Shown: positions 51,383 through 60,741, counted from the stretch's first letter. The stretch is 63,817 bases of DNA from Herpetosiphonaceae bacterium (GCA_013821605.1 JACDGP010000013.1:1-63817); one strand, 5' to 3'. Notes: generated by a model not told the origin, from the letters alone. Made by a program: numbers and translations.

Positions 51383-52279
51383 ATGCAGCAACTTGCGGGC
51401 TTATATCCACCTATTCCCACGCCCTTTGATGAGCAGGGCAAGCTCGACCTGCATTGGCTTGAAGCGAATTTGGCCAGATGGTCGGCCCAGCCGCTTGATG
51501 GCGTCGTCATGCCGGGCTCCAACAGCGAGGCAGCGTTCTTAACGGCTGAAGAACGGGTCGCAATTTGGCAGGTCTGCGCTGATGTACTCAAAGGCAGTGG
51601 CAAGCGCTTGATCGCCGGAACGGGTGCTGAGACGACGGCAGAAACGATTCATTTCACCACCACTGCTGCCGAACTTGGTGCCACGGCTGCTTTGGTCTTA
51701 CCACCATACTTCTATAAACCATCCTTAACTCACGAGGTACTGGTTGAGCATTACCAAGCCGTAGCGGCTGCATCACCGATCCCGCTCCTCGTGTACAATG
51801 TGCCCGCCTTTACCGGTGTGGACTTCGCACTGCCGACGTTGCTTAAACTGGCCGAACATACGCAGATTGTGGGCATCAAAGATAGTAGCTCCAATATCGT
51901 CAAAATGGCCGAAGTGCTGGCACAGCGACCGGATTTCCAAGTCTTTGCCGGCACGGGCAGTGCTCTGCTCCCATTTCTGAGTATTGGTGCAGCCGGTGGG
52001 ATTATGGCGCTGGCGAATGTAGCTGCGTTCCCGCTCCGGCGCTTATACGACGCGTTCCGGGAACGACGCATGGAGGATGCACGCAAACTGCAGATGGCTG
52101 TTGTGGCTCTGAATAGCGCGCTCACAACACGGTTTGGCGTTTCCGGCCTCAAATATGCTATGGATCAAACAGGCTTCTATGGTGGCCCGGTACGACGCCC
52201 ATTACTGCCGTTAAGTGCGCAGGCGCGTGCCGAGTTTGATCGGATTCTGGCGGAGGTCCATCCGCTATTGGCGGGATAA
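51383..52279 (+). CDS. DapA/NanA-type class I aldolase
   Basis: A 298-residue TIM-barrel lyase of the dihydrodipicolinate synthase/N-acetylneuraminate lyase superfamily: GLYPPIPTPFDEQGKLD, MPGSNSEAAFL as carboxylate-binding loop (GTTGE in DapA), catalytic Tyr138 in LLVYNVPAF and the Schiff-base Lys166 in IVGIKDSSSN. The Ser-Asn loop and operon context argue for a sugar-acid or hydroxy-keto-acid aldolase rather than lysine biosynthesis. Product would probably include pyruvate. The start has only a weak ribosome binding site (ACAGG). Confidence 0.92.
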   Translation: MQQLAGLYPPIPTPFDEQGKLDLHWLEANLARWSAQPLDGVVMPGSNSEAAFLTAEERVAIWQVCADVLKGSGKRLIAGTGAETTAETIHFTTTAAELGATAALVLPPYFYKPSLTHEVLVEHYQAVAAASPIPLLVYNVPAFTGVDFALPTLLKLAEHTQIVGIKDSSSNIVKMAEVLAQRPDFQVFAGTGSALLPFLSIGAAGGIMALANVAAFPLRRLYDAFRERRMEDARKLQMAVVALNSALTTRFGVSGLKYAMDQTGFYGGPVRRPLLPLSAQARAEFDRILAEVHPLLAG

Positions 52280-52294
52280 AAAAGGAGCATGAAC

Positions 52295-53152
52295 ATGATC
52301 GCGACACAACCGTTTGGTGGCACCGGCCACGTAAGCATGCGGACCCTTTTCGGGGCTGCCGCCCTCAGTAGCGTCTCGCAGGCCGAGGCCGACCATACAC
52401 TCGAACTGTTGCTTGAGTACGGCGTGAACCATATCGACACGGCGGCCAGTTATGGCGATGCAGAACTCCGCATCGGACCGTGGATGGCACAGTATCGCAA
52501 ACAGTTTTTCCTGGCTACCAAGACTGGCGAGCGGACCTACCAGGCTGCGCGGGATCAGATCCATCGCTCGTTGGAACGCCTACGGGTCGATCAGGTGGAT
52601 TTGATACAACTGCACAACCTGGCAGAGCCCGATGAGTGGGAGGTCGCGATGGGGCCGGGTGGTGCCTTGGAGGCCGCGATCGAGGCCCGCGATCAAGGAT
52701 TAGTACGCTTTATTGGGGTTACCGGTCACGGAGTCGGCATTGCCGCCACCCATAAGCGTAGCCTGGAGCGTTTTGCCTTTGACTCGGTCTTACTGCCATA
52801 CAGTTACATCATGATGCAGAACCCACAATATGCTGCCGACTTCGAGGCCTTGGTAGCACTCTGCCAGACACGTAACGTAGCCGTGCAGACGATCAAGTCG
52901 ATCACGCGGGCACCCTGGGGCGATGATCCGCATACGGCTGCGACTTGGTATGAGCCGCTGGACAAGCAAGACGATATCGACAAGGCAGTCCATTGGGTAC
53001 TTGGACGACCCGGCATCTTTTTGAACACGGTTGGCGATATTCATGTCTTGCCTAAAGTCTTCAACGCCGCCAGCCGCTTTGAACACAAGCCTTCCGAAGC
53101 TGACATGGAAGCTCTGCTCTCAGCAGCAGACATGGCACCGTTGTTCGTCTAG
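52295..53152 (+). CDS. Aldo/keto reductase
   Basis: A 285-residue AKR-fold enzyme. The catalytic tetrad is visible: Asp and Tyr in [13 protein letters not shown], Lys in [11 protein letters not shown] and His in VDLIQLHNL. Later helical and strand segments ([27 protein letters not shown]) match the family. ATG at 52295 is favoured because AAAGGAG stands seven bases before it; ATG at 52289 lies too close. Last gene of the catabolic operon, followed by a strong hairpin. It may reduce the aldehyde product of the aldolase. Confidence 0.92.
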   Translation: MIATQPFGGTGHVSMRTLFGAAALSSVSQAEADHTLELLLEYGVNHIDTAASYGDAELRIGPWMAQYRKQFFLATKTGERTYQAARDQIHRSLERLRVDQVDLIQLHNLAEPDEWEVAMGPGGALEAAIEARDQGLVRFIGVTGHGVGIAATHKRSLERFAFDSVLLPYSYIMMQNPQYAADFEALVALCQTRNVAVQTIKSITRAPWGDDPHTAATWYEPLDKQDDIDKAVHWVLGRPGIFLNTVGDIHVLPKVFNAASRFEHKPSEADMEALLSAADMAPLFV

Positions 53153-53161
53153 TACGTCGTT

Positions 53162-53199
53162 GCACAGGGCAACTTCCTCCCTTGGGAGTTGCCCTGTGC
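53162..53199. terminator. Bidirectional hairpin between convergent operons
   Basis: GCACAGGGCAACT pairs perfectly over 13 bases with AGTTGCCCTGTGC around a 12-base loop. It lies nine bases after the aldo/keto reductase stop and eight bases from the end of the oppositely transcribed phosphoesterase gene. It is the strongest stem seen in the window. Confidence 0.75.
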
Positions 53200-53206
53200 T
53201 CCCGTG

Positions 53207-53947
53207 CTACGTGATTACAGGTGGGAGGCCACGGTAGCGGCTGGTCCGCAGCTCGCTCGCGTATGCCTCAAGGTCAGGCATGTCCGCAGCCTGCGCTTGT
53301 TGTATGGCGAGTTCAATGTCGTAGGGCACGCGCATCAGTTGGATGGAGAATACATCCTCGCTCTGGCCGCCGTACACGCCTTCAAGGATCGCATAGGATG
53401 CCTGGGTCAGGTCGAGCGGGTTTCCGACACTACCGACGTTAAACAAGATGCGGTGCTCGAAGCAGTGGACATACGCCCAATGTATGTCTCCATAACCTAC
53501 CATGGTTGGTGTAAGCGTATCACCGGTAAAGGGCGTATTTTCGAACATCGCAGACTGCGTTTCGAGCGAGTCAGTCATGTACACGCGATGGTAGATGCCG
53601 ATCTGGGACGCGTGAAAGAGCCGCACCTGCTGGCCACTCAGCCAAAAATCGATGGTGTGCGGCAGACGGGCAAGTTCGTCGAGCCGCTGCACGCCAAGCC
53701 GTTCCCGATGCCACTGCGCAGTTGGGTGGTCGTGTTGGGTCACGATAAATTCGTCCCAGTTCCCGAGCACTGTCGCTTCGCATTCCGCCCGGCAAATATC
53801 GACCGCCTCTGCAGAATCTGGCCCCTTGCCCACCAGGTCACCCAAACAAAAGATGCGCTGGATACCACGCCGTTTGATATCCTTGAGTGTTGCCTCCAAG
53901 GCCGGGATATTTCCATGGATATCCGAGATCAGGGCGATCTGCTCCAT
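53207..53947 (-). CDS. Calcineurin-like metallophosphoesterase
   Basis: A 246-residue enzyme of the YfcE/MPP superfamily. The metal motifs are ALISDIHGNIPALEA (Asp9, His11), FCLGDLVGKGPD (Asp37) and VLGNWDEF (GNWD for the usual GNHD). Late His motifs are found in TPTMVGYGDIHWAYV, where the usual GHTH reads GDIH, followed by NVGSVGNPLD. The last change may affect one metal site. AAGGAG precedes the start. Substrates range from cyclic nucleotides to phosphoproteins in this fold; none can be assigned. Confidence 0.9.
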   Translation of the reverse strand: MEQIALISDIHGNIPALEATLKDIKRRGIQRIFCLGDLVGKGPDSAEAVDICRAECEATVLGNWDEFIVTQHDHPTAQWHRERLGVQRLDELARLPHTIDFWLSGQQVRLFHASQIGIYHRVYMTDSLETQSAMFENTPFTGDTLTPTMVGYGDIHWAYVHCFEHRILFNVGSVGNPLDLTQASYAILEGVYGGQSEDVFSIQLMRVPYDIELAIQQAQAADMPDLEAYASELRTSRYRGLPPVIT

Positions 53948-54102
53948 TATGTCGCTCCTTGACGCATGGGAAGGGTGATAGCGAACTGCTAGGCGATCGA
54001 TCCCACCTACCGTGCAATAATACGCCTATGAGCACCCCAAGTGTGAAGGGGATGCTGATGTGTCTTCCGTTCGTATCACAGGAGCTTCTTCCAGCGCTTA
54101 GG

Positions 54103-54732
54103 TTAGTCGGGGATAAGCTGAAAATCTAGTTGAACCGATTGATTCGCCCGAACCTCAACCTCCTTCTCTTGCGCAGCATGATGATCTGCGTACACGCTTA
54201 CTTGATATCGTCCAGGTTCAAGGTACTTTTCGTAGTGCCCCTGTTTATCTGTACCTATAGCCATGAGGTCGCCTGCTACACCTGGAGAAAGCGGAGAAGT
54301 TGCAACTCCCGCTTCGAAAATGGGCTTACCAGTAGATGTCGTAACGACACCACGTACGATACCAAGAGGTATGGATGGTGTTGCTTTTATTAAAGGCAAG
54401 GTGGGGATAGATCCTCCTTTGACGCGATCTGGAATGGGTGGAGGAGTTGGGTCAGACGTATTTGGTTTGCCCGTCCCCTCCTTCGCAGGTACAAAATAGA
54501 TAGTCCGACCCTGTTCATCCGTCATCTTCATCGAGAGTCCCAGTGAGTCCGGGATACGACGGACCTCGCCGGTATTCGAGATCTCGTAGTATTTCTCGTC
54601 TTCTTTGGGGATGATCGTTGGCTGTGACGGCTGCGCTGCTTGGGCATTGCTCAGCCGTGCGCTTATGAGCAGCATAGCCATAAGCAACCCGGCTGTGACG
54701 AACAGCTTCAGCCACCAGCGCCGTTGTGTCAT
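54103..54732 (-). CDS. Secreted protein with carboxypeptidase-regulatory-like beta domain
   Basis: A 209-residue protein with a signal sequence (KLFVTAGLLMAMLLISARLS, cleavage near residue 32). A Pro-rich linker follows (TPPPIPDRVKGGSIPTLP), then a C-terminal beta-sandwich of the carboxypeptidase-regulatory/transthyretin-like type (GIVRGVVTTSTGKPIFEAGV, GHYEKYLEPGRYQVSV, VRANQSVQLDFQL). Such domains are found in adhesive or enzyme-associated surface proteins. ATG at 54732 overlaps the stop of the threonine dehydratase gene (ATGA), so it is translated from the same mRNA despite an unrelated role. Confidence 0.8.
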   Translation of the reverse strand: MTQRRWWLKLFVTAGLLMAMLLISARLSNAQAAQPSQPTIIPKEDEKYYEISNTGEVRRIPDSLGLSMKMTDEQGRTIYFVPAKEGTGKPNTSDPTPPPIPDRVKGGSIPTLPLIKATPSIPLGIVRGVVTTSTGKPIFEAGVATSPLSPGVAGDLMAIGTDKQGHYEKYLEPGRYQVSVYADHHAAQEKEVEVRANQSVQLDFQLIPD

Positions 54733-55703
54733 GAGTGTATTGCTGCTCCCCTCAGAATGGTGGTAAGCAAAGCCGGTTCGATATTTCCACCACTCAGAAT
54801 AGCAACCGTACGCTCTCCTCCACCTAACGATGAGCGGTGGAAAAGCGGAGCCGCTATTGCCACAGCTCCACTTGGCTCGGCTACTAGCCGGCCCCGAAAC
54901 GCAATCTGCCGCATTGCCTCCTGGATCTCTTCCTCGGAGACGGTCACGATGTCGTCCACAAAGGCTCGCATGTGCTCCCAATTCAATGCGCCGACGTGCT
55001 GCACGCGTAAACCATCCGCCAGTGTCCGGCTCACTTCCTCGGCAGATAGCGTCACCGGCTGCCCAGTCCGCCAACTTTCATACGCATCCGCTGCCAGTTC
55101 AGGCTCAACGCCGATCACACGAACCTCTGGACGAGCTAATTTGAGTGCTGCAGCAACCCCAGCCAGTAAGCCACCACCGCTGACTGGCACCGTAACGACC
55201 TCAACGTCTGGGATCTCTTCCAGGATTTCAAGGCCGATCGTGCCCGCACCCGCGATAATGGCAAGATCGGCATAAGGCGGTACCAGTGTATAACCGTGTT
55301 GCGCTGCCAGTTCCTGTGACTTCGCCGCCCGCTCATCGCTCCCATTGCCGACAAGCACAATCTCGGCTCCCCAGCTACGCGTCATTGCAAGTTTCACCGG
55401 GGGCGCGTTTTGGGGCATGACGATGACCGCTCGGACACCCAGGACTTGCGCTGCGTACGCGACAGCCTGGGCGTGATTGCCACTCGAATGGGCCACGACA
55501 CCTCGTGCCCGCTCGTCCGGCGTGAGGCTCAAGATTTTGTTAAAGGCCCCACGTAACTTGAATGCCCCGGTCGGTTGCAGATTTTCGGCCTTGAGCCACA
55601 ATAGTTCGTGTGGGAATGGCACGAGCGGCGTGCGTACAATCCGGCCTCGCAGCCGCTCCCGCGCCTGTTCTATATCAACGAGGGTTACCAATTCACTGCT
55701 CAA
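54729..55703 (-). CDS. Threonine/serine dehydratase (PLP-dependent)
   Basis: A 324-residue fold-type II PLP enzyme. The PLP Lys49 sits in TGAFKLRGAFNKIL, followed by SSGNHAQAVAYAAQ and the glycine loop VSGGGLLAGVAAAL, with the C-terminal ILSGGNIEP. It lacks the regulatory ACT-like domain of biosynthetic IlvA, so it is of the catabolic or serine-racemase-like type; it would deaminate threonine or serine to 2-oxobutyrate or pyruvate. TTG at 55703 is the start, placed eight bases after GAGGAG; no ATG is in frame nearby. Confidence 0.9.
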   Translation of the reverse strand: MSSELVTLVDIEQARERLRGRIVRTPLVPFPHELLWLKAENLQPTGAFKLRGAFNKILSLTPDERARGVVAHSSGNHAQAVAYAAQVLGVRAVIVMPQNAPPVKLAMTRSWGAEIVLVGNGSDERAAKSQELAAQHGYTLVPPYADLAIIAGAGTIGLEILEEIPDVEVVTVPVSGGGLLAGVAAALKLARPEVRVIGVEPELAADAYESWRTGQPVTLSAEEVSRTLADGLRVQHVGALNWEHMRAFVDDIVTVSEEEIQEAMRQIAFRGRLVAEPSGAVAIAAPLFHRSSLGGGERTVAILSGGNIEPALLTTILRGAAIHS

Positions 55704-55727
55704 AGGAACATCTCCTCTATCTCACAG

Positions 55728-56345
55728 TTACGCTACAGCGAACACTCGATCCACCTCCACCACAAAGCCTTGCAGCAACAGCGAGGTCGCACACATGCCC
55801 GTCCCCCACACGCCGTGCTCGACGTACCGATCCGCTTCTAGCCGCAGCACGGTGACCCGCGCTGCCTGTGGGTCGACGATCCAATATTCGGGGATGCCGG
55901 CCTGGGCATATTCTCGGCGCTTCGTCACAAGGTCGCGCTGGGGATCGTCGGGACTGACCACTTCGATCACCAGGTCGGCGGCTTCCCAGTAGGCGTCGTG
56001 GCGACGCTGGGCGTTGACGGCGAGCATAAAGGCGACGTCCGGCTCGCGAAACTTGCCCGGCCAGAGTTGGACCCGCATGGGGGCGATTAGTACGACGCCA
56101 AGGTTGTTTGCGATAACAACATCGTAGATGGCGCGGTACAAAAACAACACGATCAATTGGTGCAGTTGGCTGGGCATGGGCAGCACCTCGACCTGTCCAT
56201 GGGAGAATTCAACGAGGTGGTTAGTGGGCAGCAGCAGGTAGTCTTCCTCGCTCCACTGCCCCTGCGCGGGGAACAGGGTCGCGACGGCCCAGGCGGGCGT
56301 CGCCTGTTCAACCGACGCAGTAGTTGGTGCCGTTGTCGCTGTCAT
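55728..56345 (-). CDS. Uma2-family (DUF820) nuclease-fold protein
   Basis: A 205-residue protein of the Uma2 family, which has a restriction-endonuclease-like PD-(D/E)XK fold. Visible are YLLLPTNHLVEFSHGQVEVL, FREPDVAFML with the acidic Asp, LVIEVVSPDDPQRDL with the catalytic Glu, TKRREYAQAGIPEYWIVDP with the conserved Lys, and a closing beta strand. The biological role of this family, which is abundant in cyanobacteria and Chloroflexota, is unknown. GAAAGGAG precedes the start. It stands alone between other genes on the same strand. Confidence 0.88.
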   Translation of the reverse strand: MTATTAPTTASVEQATPAWAVATLFPAQGQWSEEDYLLLPTNHLVEFSHGQVEVLPMPSQLHQLIVLFLYRAIYDVVIANNLGVVLIAPMRVQLWPGKFREPDVAFMLAVNAQRRHDAYWEAADLVIEVVSPDDPQRDLVTKRREYAQAGIPEYWIVDPQAARVTVLRLEADRYVEHGVWGTGMCATSLLLQGFVVEVDRVFAVA

Positions 56346-56599
56346 CGGGCCACTCCTTTCCAGGATGATACCAGCATACCGTCTCCTGCGGGTCGCTCTT
56401 CCTTCAATGAGCAGCTGTTTCGTAAACAGTTGTTCCAGGCAGATGTTTCAGTACCCAACCTCGGGTCGCTCTCCCTACAACCCTTCTACCTCCACCCGCG
56501 CCTCAAGGTCGGGCACCTTTGCGGCTTGGCTGGTCTGACGCGCGACGCACTCCCACCGGGAACCACCGCTAGACTACGGTCGGCACGGATCCAAAGTAA
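56346..56599. other. Intergenic region, 254 bp, no feature recognised
   Basis: Nothing supportable is seen between the Uma2 and small membrane protein genes apart from low-scoring short frames. Confidence 0.4.
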
Positions 56600-56947
56600 C
56601 TACATGATCGCAATGCCGCAAAGGAGATGCACGAGCGCTCCGACAGATGCGCCTATAATCATCCCCCGCTCCTTCTTACCCACTGCAATGATGACATCCA
56701 TGATTTGAATCACTGCGGCAGTGAAGAGGACCCACGCGACAGCTGGCCCTCCAGGCCAAAACGGCAAAATTCCGGCTGCTAGCCCGAACGGAATGGAGCG
56801 CGCAGCGTACATACGCACATAGAATACCTCACCGGGTACAACATGACTCGAGCCAGAGAAAGATGCCGGTTGGATAAGAGCAATCACTGCCGCCACTGCT
56901 GAAGCGAGCGATACTAGGAGGTTCAGAAAAAGAAGGATAGTTTGCAT
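56600..56947 (-). CDS. Small integral membrane protein
   Basis: A 115-residue protein with about four hydrophobic segments: TILLFLNLLVSLASAVAAVI, AARSIPFGLAAGILPFW, AVAWVLFTAAVIQIMDVIIA and MIIGASVGALVHLLCGIAIM. ATG at 56947 is chosen because AAAGGTG stands seven bases upstream and the hydrophobic start follows at once; a longer in-frame extension looks non-coding. The layout resembles small four-helix proteins of unknown function (DUF4267-like), but I do not claim the family. Role unknown. Confidence 0.65.
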   Translation of the reverse strand: MQTILLFLNLLVSLASAVAAVIALIQPASFSGSSHVVPGEVFYVRMYAARSIPFGLAAGILPFWPGGPAVAWVLFTAAVIQIMDVIIAVGKKERGMIIGASVGALVHLLCGIAIM

Positions 56948-57260
56948 CGTCAGCACCTTTCTTGAAGAGTTAGTGTAGCCTAGTATTGTTCTCATTGTTA
57001 AATCGTTGTTATCGCATTGTTTTTCCATCGTTTTTTGATCGACGGAGCAATGATTTAACAAGTGTAGCACCTTGTTTTCTATTGCTTGGGAAACACCATT
57101 TAGGTCATTGGAATGCGAAATCTTTCCGATCCCGATCTTTCCCTACTAACAATAGATTGGCGAACACCCGCGCTGACATCCCACTGAGCAACGTGTGCAG
57201 TACTGTCCAACTTATGCTAAGGTTGCCATGTCCAATGCAGGACATAAGGGAGGGTCAACG

Positions 57261-58265
57261 GTGGATAAAGTACGCTTTCTCGTGATCGGCGTAGGTGGCA
57301 TGGGGCGGGCACATATCAAGCAACTCAAAGCCATCCCTGAAGTGGAGCTCGTGGCTTTTGCTGACCCTGCGGATGCGGCACATGTGGCTCTTACCGAGCA
57401 GTTTCCTGATCTCGGAGAGGTTCCCACCTTTAGCGACTACCGAGAAGCCCTCAAGCAGGTCCCGGCGGATGCAGCCGTAATCGTGTCGCCGCATAGTGAC
57501 CATCTGGAGCATGGCCTAGCCTGCCTAGATGCGGGGCTGCATGTGCTCATGGAAAAACCATTCGTTGCTGGCAGCGCGAATGCCGAACATCTGATTGAGG
57601 CGGCAAACGCACGGGGGAAGCATCTCGCCGTCTCCTACCAGCGCCATGTGCAAGGACCGTATATCTTCCTGCGGGATCTGGTCCAGAGTGGCGAGCTTGG
57701 CGACATCCAATTCGTCTCAGCCTATCTTGCCCAGTCTTGGGCCAAGGGCACCAAAGGTACTTGGCGCCAGGACCCCGCGCTCTCCGCCGGTGGTCAACTA
57801 AACGATTCGGGCAGTCATTTGCTAGACGTCGTGCTATGGATGACCGGGTTGGATCCCGAGTCCGTGTATGCGGTCATCGATAATCGTGGTACGCGTGTCG
57901 ATATCGACACGGCCCTCAGTGTTCGCATGAAAGGCGGCGCGATCGCCAACTTCAGTATTCTTGGCAGCGCCTCCATCTCGTGGCACGAAGATGTTGCGGT
58001 CCATGGCACGAAAGGCACCGCGCTTTTCCAGAATGGGACGTTGTTGGTCGCCCGCGAAGGCGAGCGTACCGTGAGCGAGGTGACCAATGAACTGCCGCCG
58101 ACCAGTGATCCTGACCAAGACTTTGTGAATCTCCTGCTCGGTCGCGTTGACCATGCCGCCGCGCCGGCAGCATGTGGCTTGGCCGTCGCGCGTTTAACGG
58201 AGGCCGCCTGGAAGAGTGCGGAGCTTGGTCGTCCGGTCACGTTGGCCGAGGCAGCCAGCCTGTAA
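57261..58265 (+). CDS. Gfo/Idh/MocA-family oxidoreductase (third)
   Basis: A 334-residue NAD(P)-dependent dehydrogenase: FLVIGVGGMGRAHIKQLKAI, AVIVSPHSDHLEHGLACLDA, VLMEKPFVAGS with the catalytic Lys and LNDSGSHLLDVVLWMTGLD in the substrate domain. GTG at 57261 is used because GGGAGG lies seven bases upstream and the fold begins there. It heads an operon with ROK kinase, DUF4127 and NanE genes, so an amino-sugar or its 6-phosphate derivative is a reasonable substrate class. Confidence 0.92.
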   Translation: MDKVRFLVIGVGGMGRAHIKQLKAIPEVELVAFADPADAAHVALTEQFPDLGEVPTFSDYREALKQVPADAAVIVSPHSDHLEHGLACLDAGLHVLMEKPFVAGSANAEHLIEAANARGKHLAVSYQRHVQGPYIFLRDLVQSGELGDIQFVSAYLAQSWAKGTKGTWRQDPALSAGGQLNDSGSHLLDVVLWMTGLDPESVYAVIDNRGTRVDIDTALSVRMKGGAIANFSILGSASISWHEDVAVHGTKGTALFQNGTLLVAREGERTVSEVTNELPPTSDPDQDFVNLLLGRVDHAAAPAACGLAVARLTEAAWKSAELGRPVTLAEAASL

Positions 58266-58271
58266 TCCTTC

Positions 58272-59222
58272 GTGAGCCACATGGACGGCGATCGTGCCGT
58301 GCTAGCTATTGATATTGGCGGCACGAAGCTGGCCGCCGCAATTGTGCATGCTGATGGCCGAATATCACATGCACGTGCGGCGGCGACACCGGCACGCGTG
58401 GGTGCGACGGCAATTTTAGCTGCTGCTGGCGCATTGGGCCGCGAAGTGCGGGAAACAGGGCGCTCCGATGGCCTTGAGATCGCAGCCGTCGGTGTTGGCG
58501 CTGCGGGCCTGATTGACCGGCCACGTGGTGTCGTGCTGTATGCTACCGATAATCTAGTTGGCTGGACAGGTACGGCAGTTGCCGATGCCTTACAAACGAT
58601 CTTTCAGCTGCCCGTCACGGTCGACAATGATGTCAATGCACTTGCGCTAGGCGAACAACACTTCGGTGCCGGCCGTGGCCTCGACCATACCTTGTATGTT
58701 GCAGTTGGAACCGGGATCGGTGGGGCCATGATCCTTAACAGCCAACTATGGCATGGCGCGACCTTCAGTGCCGGTGAAATCGGTCATCTCGTCGTGGATT
58801 ACCAGGGTGCGCGACGCTGCTCGTGCGGTCAACGTGGTCACTTAGAAGCGTACACGGCAGGCCCGGCGCTTGCGGCACGCTATTGTGAGCTTGTAGCGAG
58901 CATTGAGCAACTCGATTTGCGGGAGGTTGCTGCGCGAGCCCAAAGCGGTGATCGCCTGGCCCAGCAAGCCATCGCAGAAGGTGGGCGCGTCTTGGGTCTG
59001 GCCCTCGCTGGGCTGCTCTGTACCATCGATCCACAGGCGCTGATCATTGGCGGTGGCGTATCCGAGTTGGGGCCGGAATGGTGGGAGCCGCTGACCGCCG
59101 CCTTGCGCGCCAGCGTGTTGCCCGGCCCGCGCGACGTCGTGATTAAGCACGCCGAACTAGGCATAACTGCTGTACTCAGTGGTGCAGCTTGGCTTGCGCT
59201 GCACGCCGCCGAGGAGCCGTAG
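58272..59222 (+). CDS. ROK-family sugar kinase/regulator
   Basis: A 316-residue ROK protein. The phosphate-binding loop is LAIDIGGTKLAAAIV, the catalytic region is VDNDVNALALGEQHFGAGRG, and the family zinc motif is CSCGQRGHLEAYTAGPA. In the last the third Cys of the usual C-x-C-G-x2-G-C is a His. No HTH precedes the kinase domain, so it is a kinase rather than a repressor, perhaps for N-acetylmannosamine or glucose. The GTG start, seven bases after the previous stop, lacks a clear ribosome binding site; ATG at 58281 is possible. It fits with NanE downstream. Confidence 0.92.
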   Translation: MSHMDGDRAVLAIDIGGTKLAAAIVHADGRISHARAAATPARVGATAILAAAGALGREVRETGRSDGLEIAAVGVGAAGLIDRPRGVVLYATDNLVGWTGTAVADALQTIFQLPVTVDNDVNALALGEQHFGAGRGLDHTLYVAVGTGIGGAMILNSQLWHGATFSAGEIGHLVVDYQGARRCSCGQRGHLEAYTAGPALAARYCELVASIEQLDLREVAARAQSGDRLAQQAIAEGGRVLGLALAGLLCTIDPQALIIGGGVSELGPEWWEPLTAALRASVLPGPRDVVIKHAELGITAVLSGAAWLALHAAEEP

Positions 59223-59223
59223 T

Positions 59224-60741
59224 ATGCATGTCGGCCTGATCCCACTCGATGAGCGTCCGGTCAACACTCGTGACCCGGTTATGATCGCTGCGATCGCCGG
59301 CGTCCGGCTCTCCTTGCCACCGCCGCGTCTGCTCAGTATGTACCGCCAAGCCGCCGACTGCGCGGCGCTTGGAAGCTGGTTAACCGAAACTGCTCCTTCA
59401 CTGGATGCGCTGATCGTCTCCTGCGAAATGCTCGGCTACGGCGGTCTCGTAGCCTCCCGCATAAGCGATGAACCGGCTGGTACCATCCTAGCGCGGCTGG
59501 ATCTTCTACGGACACTCAAGGCTCGGCATCCACAGCTGCAGCTGCTTGGTTTCAACCTTGTGACGCGTGTCTCTAATGCCGACCATAGCGGTGAGGAACC
59601 GGCCTATTGGGCACGCTACGGAACACGCTTGTATCAACTCTCGCAATTGATGGATCGCCAACAACAAGGCGAGGATGTTACACACGATATGGCCCACTTG
59701 GTCGCCGCCGTCCCCGAACCGTACCGGCAGGATTTTCTCCATCGCCGGGCACGTAACCACATCGTTAACCTTGGTGCGTTGCAACTGCTGGCCGAGGGTG
59801 TCTTCGATCTGCTAGTCTTGAGTTCCGACGATACAAGTCCGTATGGGCTGCCTTCGCGCGAGAAGCGCTGGTTGGCCGAATGGGGCGAGCGCTTAGCGCT
59901 GGGCGAACGCTTACTGATGTACCCCGGTGCTGATGAAGTAGGCTGTGTCTTAGTGGCGCGCCTGCTGAATATGCAAGCCAAGCGCAGGCCACGCTTCAAA
60001 CCACTGTACGCTCCGTCGGAAGGTGCACTGAACATCGCGCCGTATGAGGACGGACCGGTTGCACTAACGGTCCAACGCCAAACCTATGCTGTCAGCGGCC
60101 TGGTCACCGAGGCCGAAAGCGACTTTTGGCTGGCCGTGAATGCGCCTGTTGCACGGCATGGGGAGTGGGACCCTGAGCTAGCCGAGCAGGAGCGCGTGGA
60201 ACGCTTGCCGGCGCTACAAGCCCTGGTGGCTGAAGCGGTGCAACAGCAGCAGGCGGGGCAGCCGGTCATAATCGTGGACGTTGCCTATCCCAATGGGGCC
60301 GACCCAACCTTTCTGGAGCTGCTGCAAGCACAGATCAATCTGCCCGGGCTCGCCGCCTATGGTGCGTGGAATACGGCGGGCAACACAATCGGGACCGCAC
60401 TTGCCCAAGCATGTGCCAGCCAATTCATTGCCAACGACGTCCAACAGGCGGCACATGAACGCTTTTTGTTGCACCGGCTGGTCGAAGATTGGGGCTATCA
60501 ACGCTTGGTCAGAGCTGAGTTGCGCGAGTGGTTGCAGCAGCAGACCGGCAGCGCGGAGCCCACCGCCACCAACCTCCGCCAGGTGCTCGCGCGCATCGAG
60601 GCCCGGCTCAATCAACTGATCGGTGAACTACCCGGTTTCGCGGGACGCTACCACATCCTGCCGGGCAGTGTGCGTCTGCCATGGGGACGCATGTTTGAGG
60701 TAGACTTTGAGCTTGCAGATGGAACGGGAGTCGACCAATGA
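59224..60741 (+). CDS. DUF4127-family protein
   Basis: A 505-residue protein with the hallmark opening HVGLIPLDERPVNTRDPVMI and the segments LIVSCEMLGYGGLVASRISD, VLSSDDTSPYGLPSREKRWL, MYPGADEVGCVLVARLL and GAWNTAGNTIGTALAQA. These resemble the DUF4127 family, whose activity is not established. The length is as expected. The start is ATG two bases after the ROK stop with GAGG ten bases before. Its lock-step placement between a ROK kinase and NanE suggests a role in amino-sugar metabolism, perhaps an enzyme with a nucleoside- or sugar-like substrate. Confidence 0.88.
   Translation: MHVGLIPLDERPVNTRDPVMIAAIAGVRLSLPPPRLLSMYRQAADCAALGSWLTETAPSLDALIVSCEMLGYGGLVASRISDEPAGTILARLDLLRTLKARHPQLQLLGFNLVTRVSNADHSGEEPAYWARYGTRLYQLSQLMDRQQQGEDVTHDMAHLVAAVPEPYRQDFLHRRARNHIVNLGALQLLAEGVFDLLVLSSDDTSPYGLPSREKRWLAEWGERLALGERLLMYPGADEVGCVLVARLLNMQAKRRPRFKPLYAPSEGALNIAPYEDGPVALTVQRQTYAVSGLVTEAESDFWLAVNAPVARHGEWDPELAEQERVERLPALQALVAEAVQQQQAGQPVIIVDVAYPNGADPTFLELLQAQINLPGLAAYGAWNTAGNTIGTALAQACASQFIANDVQQAAHERFLLHRLVEDWGYQRLVRAELREWLQQQTGSAEPTATNLRQVLARIEARLNQLIGELPGFAGRYHILPGSVRLPWGRMFEVDFELADGTGVDQ

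Noticed and set aside
54733-55074. A 114-codon N-terminal extension of the secreted regulatory-domain protein
   Set aside because: The extension lies in the wrong frame of the threonine dehydratase gene and has no family resemblance; the start at 54732 has a signal peptide directly after it.
55728-56345. Uma2 gene as a sign of a transposon
   Set aside because: No inverted repeats, target duplications or transposase nearby; Uma2 genes are commonly single.
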